Positions 22,016 to 35,800 of a DNA stretch of 64,000 bases are shown piece after piece (the stretch's first letter is position 1; every line of letters begins with the position of its first letter). The notes below the pieces were generated by a model. The model ran no database searches, was not told where the DNA came from, and saw nothing but the letters and a program-made list of their open reading frames with translations. The stretch spans positions 1,798,001 to 1,862,000 of the forward strand of contig NC_064047.1 in assembly GCF_932526225.1 (NCBI RefSeq). The letters are read 5' to 3'. The stretch comes from Nematostella vectensis (Eukaryota; Cnidaria; Anthozoa; Actiniaria; Edwardsiidae). The translations under genes were made by a program, and so were the position numbers.

Positions 22016-22859
22016 CCATGTAATTTTTTGTTGAAAGCTGTTTTACAGTATGTAATAGATAAATTTAAAATTCAAAGAAATCTCATCGTCCAGCAAGAGA
22101 AAAATGCAAGCAGCTTTTTTTTCTCTTGGCCAGATATTCAAAAGTTTCTTGATTTCTTAAATCCAAATGAGCGACTAAGAAGAATTTTTGGTTGTTGCAC
22201 TGGAGTGTACTGGACAGATTGTTGTAGAAAATAAGATTTGCAAAGGAATATTTTTAAAAAGACTGCGTTCGGACATTTAGGCCTTAATGCCTTTTGTATT
22301 AGGGACCGTAAAGTTGTCAATCATGAAATTGAAAAAGAAGTTTAATGATCAAGAAGCAACTAATAATCGATACCAAATCCTGTCAATTGTACTACCGATC
22401 AGAAAATATTGAACAAATGTTTCTTGTTTTAGGCCTTTTCTTCAAAATGTTACCATATTTTATATGTTCTGCCTACATGTATAGTACAACAAAGAGCCTA
22501 TCTTGGAAACATTGTGGATGATCACAACTAAATCAAGTCACTCAACAAGTGTTAACGTCGACTTTATTAGGAGTTGTGAGTTTATTCGCTTGTGTTTATC
22601 AAAATTTAACAAATGAAGGTTGCACAACTACTATAACTTGATAAATTTCAACATTGAATTAGTATCAGGATAATATATTATAACAATAATTATAATAATA
22701 GTCTATTGTCCTCTATAATTATATTAGTGTCCATTTATGATATCGATATGACACAGTTAACGTGTGGGAATTCGAGGGAACCACTTTGAATTCATACTGC
22801 CGGTCAAATCCACAGCGTGAACATATATTCTGTAATTGATCTTGTACTATGAAGAGTTA

Positions 22860-22865
22860 TTTATT
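22860..22865 (-). terminator. Candidate poly(A) signal of ASCC3
   Basis: TTTATT on plus, AATAAA on minus, about 115 bases after the ASCC3 stop. It lies beside the partial duplicate of the last exon. Confidence 0.5.
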
Positions 22866-22882
22866 CACTTATGAGAGCGGGA

Positions 22883-22972
22883 GCAGTCATACTGCTGGTC
22901 TATTCCAAGACATAAGTCACCGAATGAGTAATGCTTGGTGATTCTCCGGCTTTCCTTCTCACGGGCGTATAG
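22883..22972 (-). repeat. Partial duplicate of ASCC3 exon 34 in its 3' flank
   Basis: AGTCATACTGCTGGTCTATTCCAAG, present in exon 34 at about 23041, recurs at about 22886, followed by diverged versions of the next exon stretch up to CGGGCGT. The copy lies after the stop codon in transcript order and has decayed more than the exon. Confidence 0.85.
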
Positions 22973-22979
22973 TATTACA

Positions 22980-25900
22980 TTATTCATTCACTTCTGTGAG
23001 AAACTGACTTTCAATACTAGAGGGAATCACCTCGAAAAACAAGTCATACTGCTGGTCTATTCCAAGATACGAGTCACTCATTAAGTACACCGTTAGGATT
23101 TTCCTCCCTTCCTCCTCGGGCGTGTAGAAGGATAGTGTAGCGGTGGTTGTCCCCTGGACAGGCCCAAGTCTCTTCAAAGCCATCAGCTCGCCCGTGTCAG
23201 TGTCTCCAAGCACCAGCCACCATCCTTCAGTCTGCACCTTGGGGAAGCACGGCGCGTGGACCTTGGCATCGGCTCCCTGTAATGATTTATCCAAGAAGGC
23301 GAGTCACGCCGCCATTTTTCCCTCCCGCACAATACCTATACTCACTAAAACAATCCATTTCCATCGGCTAATTCAAGCAAGTTACTAAGATACTTTCCAT
23401 AAAATATCGTTAATAAGGTATAAAACTTAAATAATGGGTGGTCATTTTGAAGTTTTCTTGCAAATAAACCAATGTATTTTCAATTGTAAACAATAATCAA
23501 GGAGTGGTTGATCGACACTCTTGATAACGTGGGCGACGACAGCAGAAACAATGGACTTGGATTGAGAACTCAACAGAAGCACTTGAAAATGCGTGGCGTA
23601 TTATGGGTTCCAGCCCTTTTCCACCAAACCACAACACGAAAACTCCAAGTTTCACGGTCTATTGATGAGGTGGACGTTCCTACGTTCGCTCGTGTAGAAA
23701 TAATGTTCTTTGGCAACAAGTTTGGAATTGAAAGCCAATTTTTTCCCTTTTTTTCGATCCTAATCGTCTTAGCGGTCGTCGTCGTCGTCCTTGCTTAAGG
23801 CACCTAATGTCGATCAGCCACCCAGTTGTTATTGTTTACATCTGAATACACGACGTTGTTACAGGAACAACAACAAAACACTGGTTACCCGGAAGGAGGC
23901 ACTGAGCCGCTTCAAACTAACTTTCATTGCGTACTCCTGGTCAGCGTGCACAGTTACCCAGTTGTCATGGAGACCGACAAGATCCGTTCTGACAGGCTTC
24001 TCTGCTTTCTTCGCACCATCCCCTTCTTCCCAGGCTCCTCTCAGCTTGATTGACAGAGCGAGCATGGGGAGACGTCTGAGGACACTATGTATCTATGGGG
24101 AAAAACACATGATCGCCTAATGAGCAACCTTGAAAAAGGTAAATCACGCCGCCATTTTATGCTTTCACTCAATGCCAAGTCACACAAAGCATCCACTTAC
24201 CTCGGCTAATTCAAGCAACTGAGAACCTCTCTCAATCAAGTATCATTTATATAGTATCAGACTACAATCGTGGATGGTTATTTCGAAGTTTCCTTACAAG
24301 TTATCCAAGTGTAAGAAAGTATCCATCTGCTGATATGGGAGGCCTATCTGAGATTTTCGATTGAATTTGACGAAAGAAGTATACAACTTTGTTTTTAAAG
24401 TTACGGGTGCTTTCAGACCACGTGTTATACAAGGCCAGATAAATAACAAAACCTTTTTCTTCTACGACCGTAGGAGCGTGTTATCGCAGTAGAGGGTGTT
24501 AGTCAGACTCTTTGCAACAACTCACAACCACGTTGATGCCAAACCCACCGAGCTCCTAACTTACGTAACAACGTCAGAAAGGCACATACTGTAATGTGGT
24601 AAAATCTCGAGATAACCATCTAAAAACAAAGGTTAATACTAAATTTACCGACTCCAATAAAAAATATTACATTGGCTTCCCCAATTTAGCCGATGGAAAT
24701 GGATCCTTTTTTCACACTTGGTACTTTGATAGAAGGACAAAATGGCGGCTGACGAGGCAGTTTAACGGCATTGTATTTTTCTCATTTGTCATTGCAAACC
24801 TGCTCTATCTCCTGACTGGACACCATGCCTCTCAGAGCATTGTCCAGGATACTCTTCCTGGCAGATACCGCATGGACCAACTCAGGTAGGCTTTGTATCT
24901 GGTCACCATTTGGCCTCCTGAAGCCTGATAGGTGTTGCGCCTGAATACCAGGAAGGGTGAGAAGGGAGCAGTCGTGTAACCAGCGTGCCTGGACAACCAT
25001 CTGCCCAACGTGCATGATGCGAAGGGCGGTGGCCAGCCAGCCCTCGTCTGCAGCCACGTCAATCATGGCCTTGGGAATAGAAAGATAAGGGGCAACTTAT
25101 AAATTACTCGTCACTTGTTAAATCGGTAAAATGTCACCAGTTTTACTTTCGGTAATTTGCGTAACAATATCTGATAATTTTTAACGGAAAACGCGAAAAA
25201 TATTTCAAAATTGTAAAAGCAGTGTGTCTATTGGAAGTTTCTTTGAGGATGTGATGTGATAATTTAGAAAGGATGGCCTGTTAATAGATTCTTGTCTCTT
25301 GAGGTTTTCGTCGGTCCTCCCGAAATTAACTGGTGACAATGCCGCCGCTTTAATTACTCGTCACTTTTAAACTACTCGTTGTAAATAACTCGTTACCTGT
25401 AAATGACTCGTCACTTGTAAACTACTCGTTGCTTGTTTACCTGTAAAATCCGGATGGCCTGGTCAAGCACAGACTTCTGGTCAGTAAAGTAGTCACTACT
25501 TGGTAGCGCGAGTCTGCTGAAGTGCGCCTGGAACAGTAGGTTGGTCTTGGTGTGCGCACTGTCGAACGTGTGCGGGTTCACCTCCAAAGGCAGCTCTTTA
25601 GCAAGATCACTGAACGGTACACAGTAAGCCAGTAAGCACGAACGGAACAGGGGCTGATGCAGGAGTACCAGAAAGAGGGGCGAAGCAAGGGTTTCAAGAA
25701 AGGAGTGGTGGGCGGATTTATTGTCCTTCCATGGATTTCCTTACATTTCTTGTCAAAAAGCCAAATATCTGAAAATAGGGGAGAGGGAACGGAGCCGCTC
25801 GGCCAGCCCCTAGACCCGCCCCTGCCTGATTCGCCATTCTTGCGTTGCGTGCGCAGGGACGATTTTAGGGGACGCAAATCTGGTAAACGCGTTGATTTAA

Positions 25901-26830
25901 TTTTGACAGAAAAATTGGTAGGTTTGGTTAATTTTGCTACCGGGATATCTTAGCTAGTTGGACTCACGACATCAATATTGACAACATTCGACGCCATGTT
26001 GAATTACGTGCCCTAAAATGCTGTTCGCGTATAAACTCAACTCGGTCCCCGCGCAAAGTAAGAATGGAAAATAGGATTGTATAAGGAAATCACAGGTGGC
26101 CCAGGGGAGCGCGTTAGTAGCGTTTAGGGCCTTTCAACTCAGCTGAAACGGGTTCTATTCCCGGTCGAGACATGGTTAGTATCTCTCTGTTTCTTAGACC
26201 CGATTTTGACTTCTTGAGCTAACTTGAAGCCTATGTTTCACGGGCAATGCGTATTAGGATTTAAATGTGAAGTGCTATATATATTTTTTTAAGACAAGGA
26301 ACAAGTGTCGATGTATCAGCCTTTATAAACGCATAGATGTGTTTGAATACCTTTCATGACTGTGTAGTGTATTCTCAGCACAGCTTTTGAATAGATAACG
26401 ACCGAAACGTCCTTTTGATAGGTGTTTACTACAGTGTAAACACGCAGGACCTCACTGACTTGACTAAAAATACCTTCGACATTCTTTTCACCTGTTAATA
26501 GCGTCCTCATTATGCCGCACTGGGAGCTCACTGTATTCGTGGGCTTCCTGTGGAAAACAGTCAAGTGGGTGTCAATATTGAAATCAGTAGAAAGTATTAA
26601 ATCCTCCTGTTGACGATTAGAGACACGACAAAACATATTCCGTAAAAAAAATCCACTTTGTGTCACACAAATTTATAAAACAAAGCATTACATACAGATA
26701 ATACTTCCAAGAGGTCAGGAAGGCTGCAGTCAGCGTGCAACCGCTCCTTTAGCATGCGCAGGGTGAGGTGATTAAGGTAGTAGTACGACGCGATGTGCGC
26801 AGCGGTGGTTGGCGACAACGATACGCTATC
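22980..26830 (-). CDS. ASCC3: ASCC3 exons 29-34: second Sec63-like unit and C-terminus
   Basis: Residues about 1817-2192. [20 protein letters not shown] (exon 29); a 56-nt micro-exon at 26492-26547 encoding [18 protein letters not shown] (exon 30); [20 protein letters not shown] (exon 31); [19 protein letters not shown] and SLLTLPGI (exon 32); [16 protein letters not shown] (exon 33); [20 protein letters not shown] and [17 protein letters not shown] (exon 34), stop at 22980-22982. Exon 32 uses a weak donor, GTTTGC. Confidence 0.95.
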
Positions 26831-29800
26831 CTAATGGGGAAAAAAATGAGGACCTTTAGCAAAGAAGATAACAACATTGACGATTACGGCAAAAAATAAA
26901 TTAGAATTCAATAGCACCACGTGATCAGGCGAAGGAAGGGAGATCCACTTGTACCCCCCCCCCCCCCCCCCAGTATCCAGGCACCCCGATATCTCCACCC
27001 ATACCCCAAAAGATATCACCGTATGCTTAACTCCCGAGTATCGGGACAGACCGACAATTCCGGCTCCGCCCAAACCGAAAGCCAGATCCACTTATTCGAA
27101 ATCCGTGCCCAAATGTGAAAGTGGGGTGTTTACCTGGACAATAAAAAGATAGCTAGACGCCTACTTCTCCAATATCGGGACATACCGACAATAACAGGTA
27201 AACATAAATAGCCCCCAACTCCAAATACCCCTATGTTAAAGTTGGGTTTCTATCTCAACCACAAAAAGATAGACAGACGTATGCCCATCTCCCCAGTAGT
27301 GATACACCGATAATTCCAGATCCACAAAAACCTAAAGACACGCCACCCACTTAATCGAACTCCATACCCCTAACACTGTCATTCACGCCAAACCATGTTT
27401 AGTTAAAAAGGTTTTTCTTTGCCTGATAACTTGCCAAGTTTCTCATTGTGTTGAATCCTTACTAGTTAAATAATCACTTAGTAACATGTACAGCATAGTC
27501 TATTCAATTTTGTTCTTGGTTCTGTCACTCTTGGGAGAATGAGATTTAAACCAGTTTAATTAAACCACCTTTAAACTGGTTTAAGTGCTGGTGTGAATGC
27601 GGTATAAGTTAATATGGGGCTTCTACACAAACCACACAGAAAAAGACGTATACTAACCTCTCCAGTATTGAGACAGCCCGATAATTCCAGCTCCGCCGCA
27701 GCAGACTCTACTAGCCGGGACAGGTACTTATTAACGCTGTCATGGTCCGTGTCCTGCAAGTCGTAGTATGTCGGGTTCATGACCAGGCGACGGAAAAAGT
27801 ACGTCCAGGTCATATAGTCCATGGCGTCCTGTTTGGACGTGATTGTGCCGGCCACTACCTCGGCGTTGAGATGGTCTGCTAGCACCTCCAGTAAACTGGA
27901 AAATGGTGTCGGTAGACAAATGATAGTAATGGTATTGGTGGACAAATGTTAGTGCTAGGTGCTACATCGGCATTGAAAGGTAAACTGTAAAATGATGTAG
28001 GTAGACAATAGCTAGAGTACCACCTAGACGTTAACATGGTCTGCTTGTACAACTCCAATGAACTAGCTCGACTAAATCATCATTTCCGACAATCATTACT
28101 TTTTAACCTTTATTCTACAGGGAATAGCTATTACTAATAGAAATGCTTGGGGGTGTGGCCAGGGGGACGGCTCAGGGGGAGCCCCCCCCCTTCCAGCAGG
28201 CAAAAATACAGTAAATCTATGATACATTACTACATTACTTAAATACAGGAACAATGCATAATCTGGGCCTTTTTAGGCCACCTCCTGTAATAAATCCTGG
28301 CTACGCCCCTGATGGTTTATAACCGCAGGCTTCCCAACCACGTCATAAGCATGACAATTTAACCATACCTCGACTCCACAGGAAAGGGCTCGTACAGGAA
28401 CTTCTTATAAAAATGCTTTTTGACGTCATGCACTAAGATAACCGCTTTTCCCTGGTCATCGTACTGCGGGCGCCCGGCTCGTCCCATCATCTGCAGTACG
28501 TCAGTAATGGGGAAATCCACGTAGCGGCATTTCTTGCCGTCAAAGTACTCCGTGCCCTTGATGACCACGAGGTGGGCGGGGAAGTTGACACCCCAAGCCA
28601 ATGTACTGGTGGCGATCAGGACCTAGCAGGGAGAGCGAATTGTGATCAGGAGTGTGTCAAAAGGCTACCAGAAAATCTGTTCACCGAAAATTTGTTTCCG
28701 ACAACCTAGCTGTTTACACTGACGACCTCCTTTGTTTTCCGACAAGTTTATCACACTTAAAAGATCAAATTTACTTTCATTTTAATTTGAGCAACTCATA
28801 TTATATGGAAACCGTGATAGGCGAATGAGTTGTTGGTTGATTGAAGCGAGTTGAGTAATCATTACGAGAGGATGATTCCATAACGGACATAATAATCAGG
28901 ATCACAATCATCATCATCACAATTTTCATCGTCATCACATCAATAATCATTTGTCATTATCACCACTCCTATCACCATCATCAGTACCATCATCATCACC
29001 ACCGTCATCATGAATACCGCCATCGCCATCGTCAACACCATCAGCATCACCATTATCATCATCTTCACAACCATCATTATCATCTCAATCGTCACCATCA
29101 TAAACGTTTACTATCAGCATCAGCATCGCCATTATCATCATTTTCACAACCATCATTATCATCACCATCGTCACCTTCACCACCACCACCACCATGACCA
29201 CCAACATTATCATCACCATCGTCACCATCATGAACGTTGACTGTAATCTGACCTGGATCTTCTGGTTGACAAAGAGCTCCTCCACGACACTCCTGTCTCT
29301 CTCGTGCAGGCCCGCATGATGGAGACCGATACCAAACGACAACACGAGCTTAAGGTTACTGTCTCGCACAGCGTGGAGGACTTGCTCCATCTATGGATCA
29401 ATGTCAGTAATTAGTCATGGGGGTACAAGGTCGTAGAGTAGAGTAGAGAGTAGAGCCCCGCCCTGGACTAGCATTATTAATTTATTGTTAAAAAACCGAT
29501 AACTGCGGCATGGACACTGATGTCCGGAGAGGTTAGGTTAAAAGAAGAAGATGTTGAAAACCAATATGTATGCGCCACCGAAAGCCAAATCTGAATACGA
29601 TCTATTCGAACACATGCTTGAAAGGCCATATCGCGTCACGCAAAACCTACTTCCTCTTCCTGCATGTCACGTCACGTGATAGTAACCTCCTTTTTTGGGC
29701 GGTCACGTCACACAGTACTTACCTCCTCTCCTCCATTTCCGCCAGGTGATGTATACCCTCTCTCCACCATTTGACGTCACGTGATGATTACCTTTTCTTC

Positions 29801-32800
29801 CGGTAAGTGATGTCACGTGATTTTTACCTTCTCCCTCTGAAGGTGACGTCACGTGATGCTTACCTCTCCTTCCGGCATGAGACGTCACGTGATGCTTACC
29901 TCCTCCCTCTGAAGGTGACGCCACGTGATGCTTACCTCCTCTTCAGGCATGTGATTCTAAACTCTTCTTCAGGCATGAGACGTCACGTGATGCTTATCTT
30001 CACTTTCTTAATGTGACGTTACATGATGCTCACCTCCTTTTCCGGTAAGTGGCGTCACGTGATTCCTACCTCTTCTTCCAGTATGCGGTGTCACGTGATT
30101 TTGACCTTCACCCTCTGCATGTGACGTCGCGTGATGCTCACCTCCTCTTCAGGCATGTGCAGCCATTGCTTGGGGTCATCCTGGGCGGCCAGGAAGGCGA
30201 TCAAGTCCAGGGCTGTTAGTCTGGTCTGTCTTCTGGACGAGACGAAGACGAGGGTGGGCTTGGTCGGAGAGTGAATCCGGATCGCCTCGAAAGTTGGCTT
30301 GTTCATAGTAGCCATACGAGGGCAGTAATGCTTGCCGGGAAATCCTGTGATGTGAACCTCAAGAGGAACAGGGCGAACTGAAGGTCGGAAGTTGAACATA
30401 CCAGCCTTGGGGACGAAATAAGGTGGATAAGTGGATGTCACTGACTGACAGGCGTGAAATGCATGTTTGTATTCACATACAAATCTGTAAACAACATGTT
30501 ACCAAGAGAACTTGATATGTTCAATGTGATAATCATAGCTACGCCACAAGGGATAGAGAGCACCACCATCTAGCTCTCCCCAAAACTCGAACTGAATTTT
30601 ATAAAAAAAATCCCTGCAGGTTAATGGAGCCAAATTGTATAATATTTAGCCTGCAGGGGTGATCACTTCTAGGTCGCTTAGGTCGTTTAATTACCAAGCA
30701 AAAACAAAATAAAAAATAAAAATACTTTTCAAAGCATATTTTCAGGTTAGATTTAGGTGTTAATTTAAAAAAATTATGTTGTTTTTATATCTTTAAATTT
30801 TAAAATTGTAGCATATACACATTCTATTTTCTTTTAAATTTTGTTTTCCAGGTCACCCATTAATATCAGCTTTGCTGAAGATATTTAACTGGAAAAATAT
30901 TTGTAAATAATAAATACAGTCGTTGATACCAGATAAGAAATCACTGAATACATCCAAGTACTAACCGATCCGATCCCGAGCCAATCCGCCAGGTCCCGAG
31001 CATTAGCGAGTGCAGTCGACAGGCCAACGACACGGACCTTCTTGTCGGTGTGTGAGGAGATGAAGTTAGTTCTTGATACGATCACCTCAAGGACAGGACC
31101 TCGCTCATCCCCCAGCAGGTGAATCTGGAACAGACAGGTTTAATACTGGTTACAAACAGGTTTGACCAGCCCCAACCTCACCTCAACATTGTTGGCTTCA
31201 ACAATCAAGTGATTAGGCTAATTTGTGAGCTGCGACAGCTGCGTGGTACGGGCTTATAAAACAAGGGGTAGACCTGAGACAGCTACGTGGTACAAGGGGT
31301 AAAGCTGGTGACTTGATGTTTGTTGTTTTAGGAAAAGCACCAAGCCACTCCCTTCTTCCCCAATCTCACAGCATCGAACTGCATCAGGTGAATAATCATG
31401 TCTTCATTTTCCTACTCAAACCAGTCCACATACAAAGTCCATAGGGTCGACCACAAAGATAACTAGTATGAGATCTGCCAGCTCTGACTGACGCTCAGCC
31501 CAACAAACCAGTTGCATACTAGTTTTACAGGTTAAAGAATCTACCTCTTTAATAATAACCAGATTGACTTGTTTGACATAGCTAAGCGTCTGCCAGCTCT
31601 GACTGATCCCAGCCCGACAAGCCAGTTGCATACTAGTTTTACATGTTTAAATATCTACTTCGTCAATAGTGAGCAGATTGAATTGTTTGACATAGCTACG
31701 CGTCTGCCAGCTCTGACTGATCCCAGCCCGACAAACAAATTGCATACTAGTTTTACAGTTTTAAGTATCTACCTCGTCAATAATAAGCAGATTGACTTGT
31801 TTGACGTAGCTACGCGTCTGCCAGCTTCGACTGATGCCGTCCCACTTCTCCGGTGTCGTCACGATGAGGTCAGCCTGGCTAATGGAACGCGAGTCTGGTG
31901 TGACGTCACCCGTCAGTTCTATCACCCTGGCAACGGAATTATCTCATTATCCCATGATAAGGTTATTGCTTGCAGCGTACTCGGGAAGCAATTAAATGTA
32001 ATTGTCCATTTCTTGGATGCAGTTTTTGTGCGTTAAACTGAAGAAAAATGGTATATAAGAAAACAAATCTCAGTTCTGGAATAAAAAACGTACCTTTTGC
32101 CTAGCTTTCGTCCAAATCGCACTTTCCAGTCATCCATGCGCTCCCTCACGAGGGCCTTCAGAGGCGCAATGTAAACAGCCTGTAAAAGGACAAAACAATT
32201 CATCTGACCTTTGATTCTTTAAAATAAAACCTCCCACATGATATGCTACCCAAAGGCCGGTTCCTAGATGGCAGGTTAGCCTTAACACACGGATAAATCG
32301 GCTATCCCGACATTTAATTGTACAAAAAGCGCATCCATCCCTGACTTAGCGTTAGCATGCTTTCTAGGAATCCGGCCCAGTACTTCTAGTGCCTCGGTCA
32401 TTACTCGGCATAGAAGTAATTTGAGATGTGCCTCGTTATTATGAGGGCATGACTGGGTACTGGGTTCGGGAGTGACTCGATACTATTCGGGTGTGACTCG
32501 ATACTATTCGGGAGTGACTCGATACAATTCGGGAGTGACTCGGTACAATTCGGGAGTGACTCGGTACAATTCGGGAGTGACTTGGTACTATTTGGGAGTG
32601 ACACGGTACAATTCGGGAGTGACTCGATACAATTCGGGAGTGACTCGTTACAATTCGGGAGTGTATCGGTACGATTTGGGAGTGACTAGGTACAATTCGG
32701 GAGTGACTCGGTACAATCCGGTAGTGACTCGTTACAATTTGGGAAGTGACTAGGTACTATTCGGGAGTGACTCGGTACAATTCGGGAGTGACTCGATACA

Positions 32801-35800
32801 ATTCGGCAGTGAATAAGTACAATTCTGGAGTGACTAGACACAATTCGGCAGTGAATAAGTACAATTCAGGAGTGACTCGTTACAATTCGGGGAGTGACTC
32901 GTTACAATTCGGGGAGTGACTAGGTACAATTCGGGGAGTGACTCGGTACTATTCGAGAGTAACTCGAGTTCGTATTATTTGGGAGTGACACGGTATTATT
33001 CCGGAGTGACTTGGTACTATTCGGCAGTGACCCGGTACTATTCGGCAGTGACTCGGTACTATTCGGCAGTGACTCGGTACTATTCGGCAGTGACCCGGTA
33101 CCATTCGTGTGCATTTAACTGTTTATGCATACCTTTGCACCAGGATACTTGTCGAACAACCTGAATATAGCAAGCTCGGCGATGATGGTCTTGCCTGAGC
33201 CGGTGGGCGCCCCTAGCAGCACATTGTGGTCAGAGTTGTACACGGTGTGGAAAACCTAAAGGAATAGTGTATATATGGTAAATTTCAACTGCGTCATTAT
33301 AAATGCCAATTTGGACCTTAGCAACAATGACGAAAACGTGGACGAAGACGGCAGAAAACAATGAAACGGGATTATGAATAGCAGCAGGTAAAAAGGCGTT
33401 CTGATAAATTTCAGTTGATGCTGTATTGCGTGATTTCAAGTTGTGTCGCGTGATGTCACGGCCGTCTTACGTGGCCATACGTATCTGTACGAGGATTGGG
33501 TGCGTGGCTAGCTTTGTTGCGTGACGCAATGGCGTTGTATTGCGTTATTCCAAGCAATGTTGCGTGACGTCACAATGCTGTATTACGCAACCATATGTTG
33601 CGTGACGCCATGGTGCTGTATTGCGTGATTTCAATTAATGTTGCGTGACGTCACGGTATAGTATGGAATCACGGGTGGCCCTCTCAACCCTGAATTTCAC
33701 TTGTTGGACGTATGTGAGCTTACTAGAAGCTCGTGTTCCTCAGTTCCAAGATGGGTCATTATTAATACATTAGGATTTTAAATGTGAAGCGCTTAGAACA
33801 TGGTTGATATAAGCGCTACATAAATGTCAATTGAATTAATTAATTTAATTATTACGCGACCATACAGTGCCTGTATCTGTACGGGGTTATGTTGCGTGAC
33901 GCCATGGTGCTGTATTGCGATGATTTTTAGTAGTGTTGCGTGACGTCACGGTGCAGTATTGCGTGACAATACAGTACCTGCATCTGCACGGGGTAGTGTG
34001 CGTGACGCCACGGTGTAATGTTTGAATTCAAGTAGTGTTGTGTGACGTCACGGTGTAGTATTACGTGACAATACAGTACCTGTATCTGCACGGGGTTGTG
34101 TTGCGTGACCTAATGTTGCAGCATCGCGTGATTTCAAGTAGCATTGCGTGACATCACGGTGTAGTATTACGTGACCATACCTGTGTCTGCACAGGGTTGA
34201 AGTGCGTAAACTTGTAGAGCAGCTCGTAGCTGACATTGTGTAGCGCGCTGATGGGCAAGGGCTGTAGGTCTAGTAGCTCAGTGTGCGGTGGATGTCTCTC
34301 CGGGAGGATCAAGTGCTGGAAGGAGATAGCGCACACAGTCTCCGCCCCAAGCCACCGGTCAGACACTGCGTGTACGTAGTACTGAGGGGGGAGGGGTTCG
34401 AAGATAGGGATGGTGAATACGAGACTCTGGGGCTCCTCTGATAAGACCTGACAAGGAAATAAAAAAGCGTATAAGGAAAGACAATGACATGCGGTGGCAC
34501 ACAACAATGGGGATACAATGCGTCACGTACATCTTGGCCTTTTATCCCCCATCTTATCTCCGCCAAATCAAGGCGTATAAAATCTGACTTATCTAGAATG
34601 AGACCGATTGCGCCCTGGAAACCAAAGAAGGTTTTCAGCCCAAGGCTAATAAAATCTGCTTGACTATCTCTGAAATTAAATTAACCGTACTGGAAAAAAC
34701 TCCATTTCACTGCTAAAGCATCAAATAATAAATGTGAATTAAATTTCCATCATCATTCCAGATCATTTTAACGAAGCTGCCTACAGTTTTCAAGTAGCTA
34801 TAGCGCTCATGTTTAAAGGGTCACAGTTTGCGCAAAGCTTGGAAGATTAAGTCCAATTTGTCAAGTGAAGGATTGAATTTTCGAAAATATGTGAAAGGTT
34901 GTTATTTGAGTTACCACAGCTGCCAAGAAATGGATAAAATTCTTTCCTAACCATACCCCTTTGACAAAATTAAGACGTCTCCACATATTTAAAACAACGG
35001 TGTTACGCCAGTCGAATCCAGATCCCCTGTTTACCAAGTCCCGAGTCCGTGTTTATCGAATCCAGATCCCATGTTTACAAAATCTCGAGTCCATGTTCAC
35101 CGAATCCCGAGTCCATGTTTACCGAATCCATATCCATCATTTACCAAATAGCCGCCGCTTACCTGCTTTTTCTGCAGTAACAGGTACTCGGAATGATAGA
35201 TGTGAGAGTTCTCCGGGTCCTCGACCCAGATCCACCACGGCTCACTGCTGCCATGAGCCCGGTCATTCCACTCGAACTCAGCGGTAATCGTAAGGCGCAC
35301 GCGCAGAACTGTTCGTGTGATTGGCTGAATGCTCGCTGCTATGGAAATGGCGGGAAAACGATTGACGCAGCTCTTAACGGTATGCCCCATACGCACGTGG
35401 TGGACCAGGTGACCTGAGATCATAATGAAAGGGTGTATAATGTGAGATACGAACACATAATCAAGGGGTGTATAATGTGAGATACGAACACATAATCAAG
35501 GGGTGTATAATGTGAGATACGAACACATAATCAAGGGGTGTATAATGTGAGATACGAACACATAATCAAGGGGTGTATAATGTGAGATACGAACACATAA
35601 TCAAGGGGTGTATAGTGTGAGATACGAACACATAATCAAGGGGTGTATAATGTGAGATACGAACACATAATCAAGGGGTGTATAGTGTGAGATACGAACA
35701 CATAATCAAGGGGTGTATAGTGTGAGATACGAACACATAATCAAGGGGTGTATGATGTGAGATACGAACACATAATCAAGGGGTGTATAATGTGAGATAC

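Larger units (their letters stand above)
21712..22979. other. Convergent 3' spacer between DGCR6 and ASCC3
   Basis: Contains degenerate repeats of the DGCR6 last-exon end (about 21730-22015), AT-rich sequence without genes, the ASCC3 poly(A) signal on the minus strand (22860-22865) and a partial copy of ASCC3 exon 34 (22883-22972). I find no canonical AATAAA close to the DGCR6 stop. Confidence 0.6.

Noticed and set aside
32460-33164. Repeat proteins such as GVTRYNS and SLPNSTE
   Set aside because: The 21-bp minisatellite is a multiple of three, so frames stay open by chance within an ASCC3 intron.
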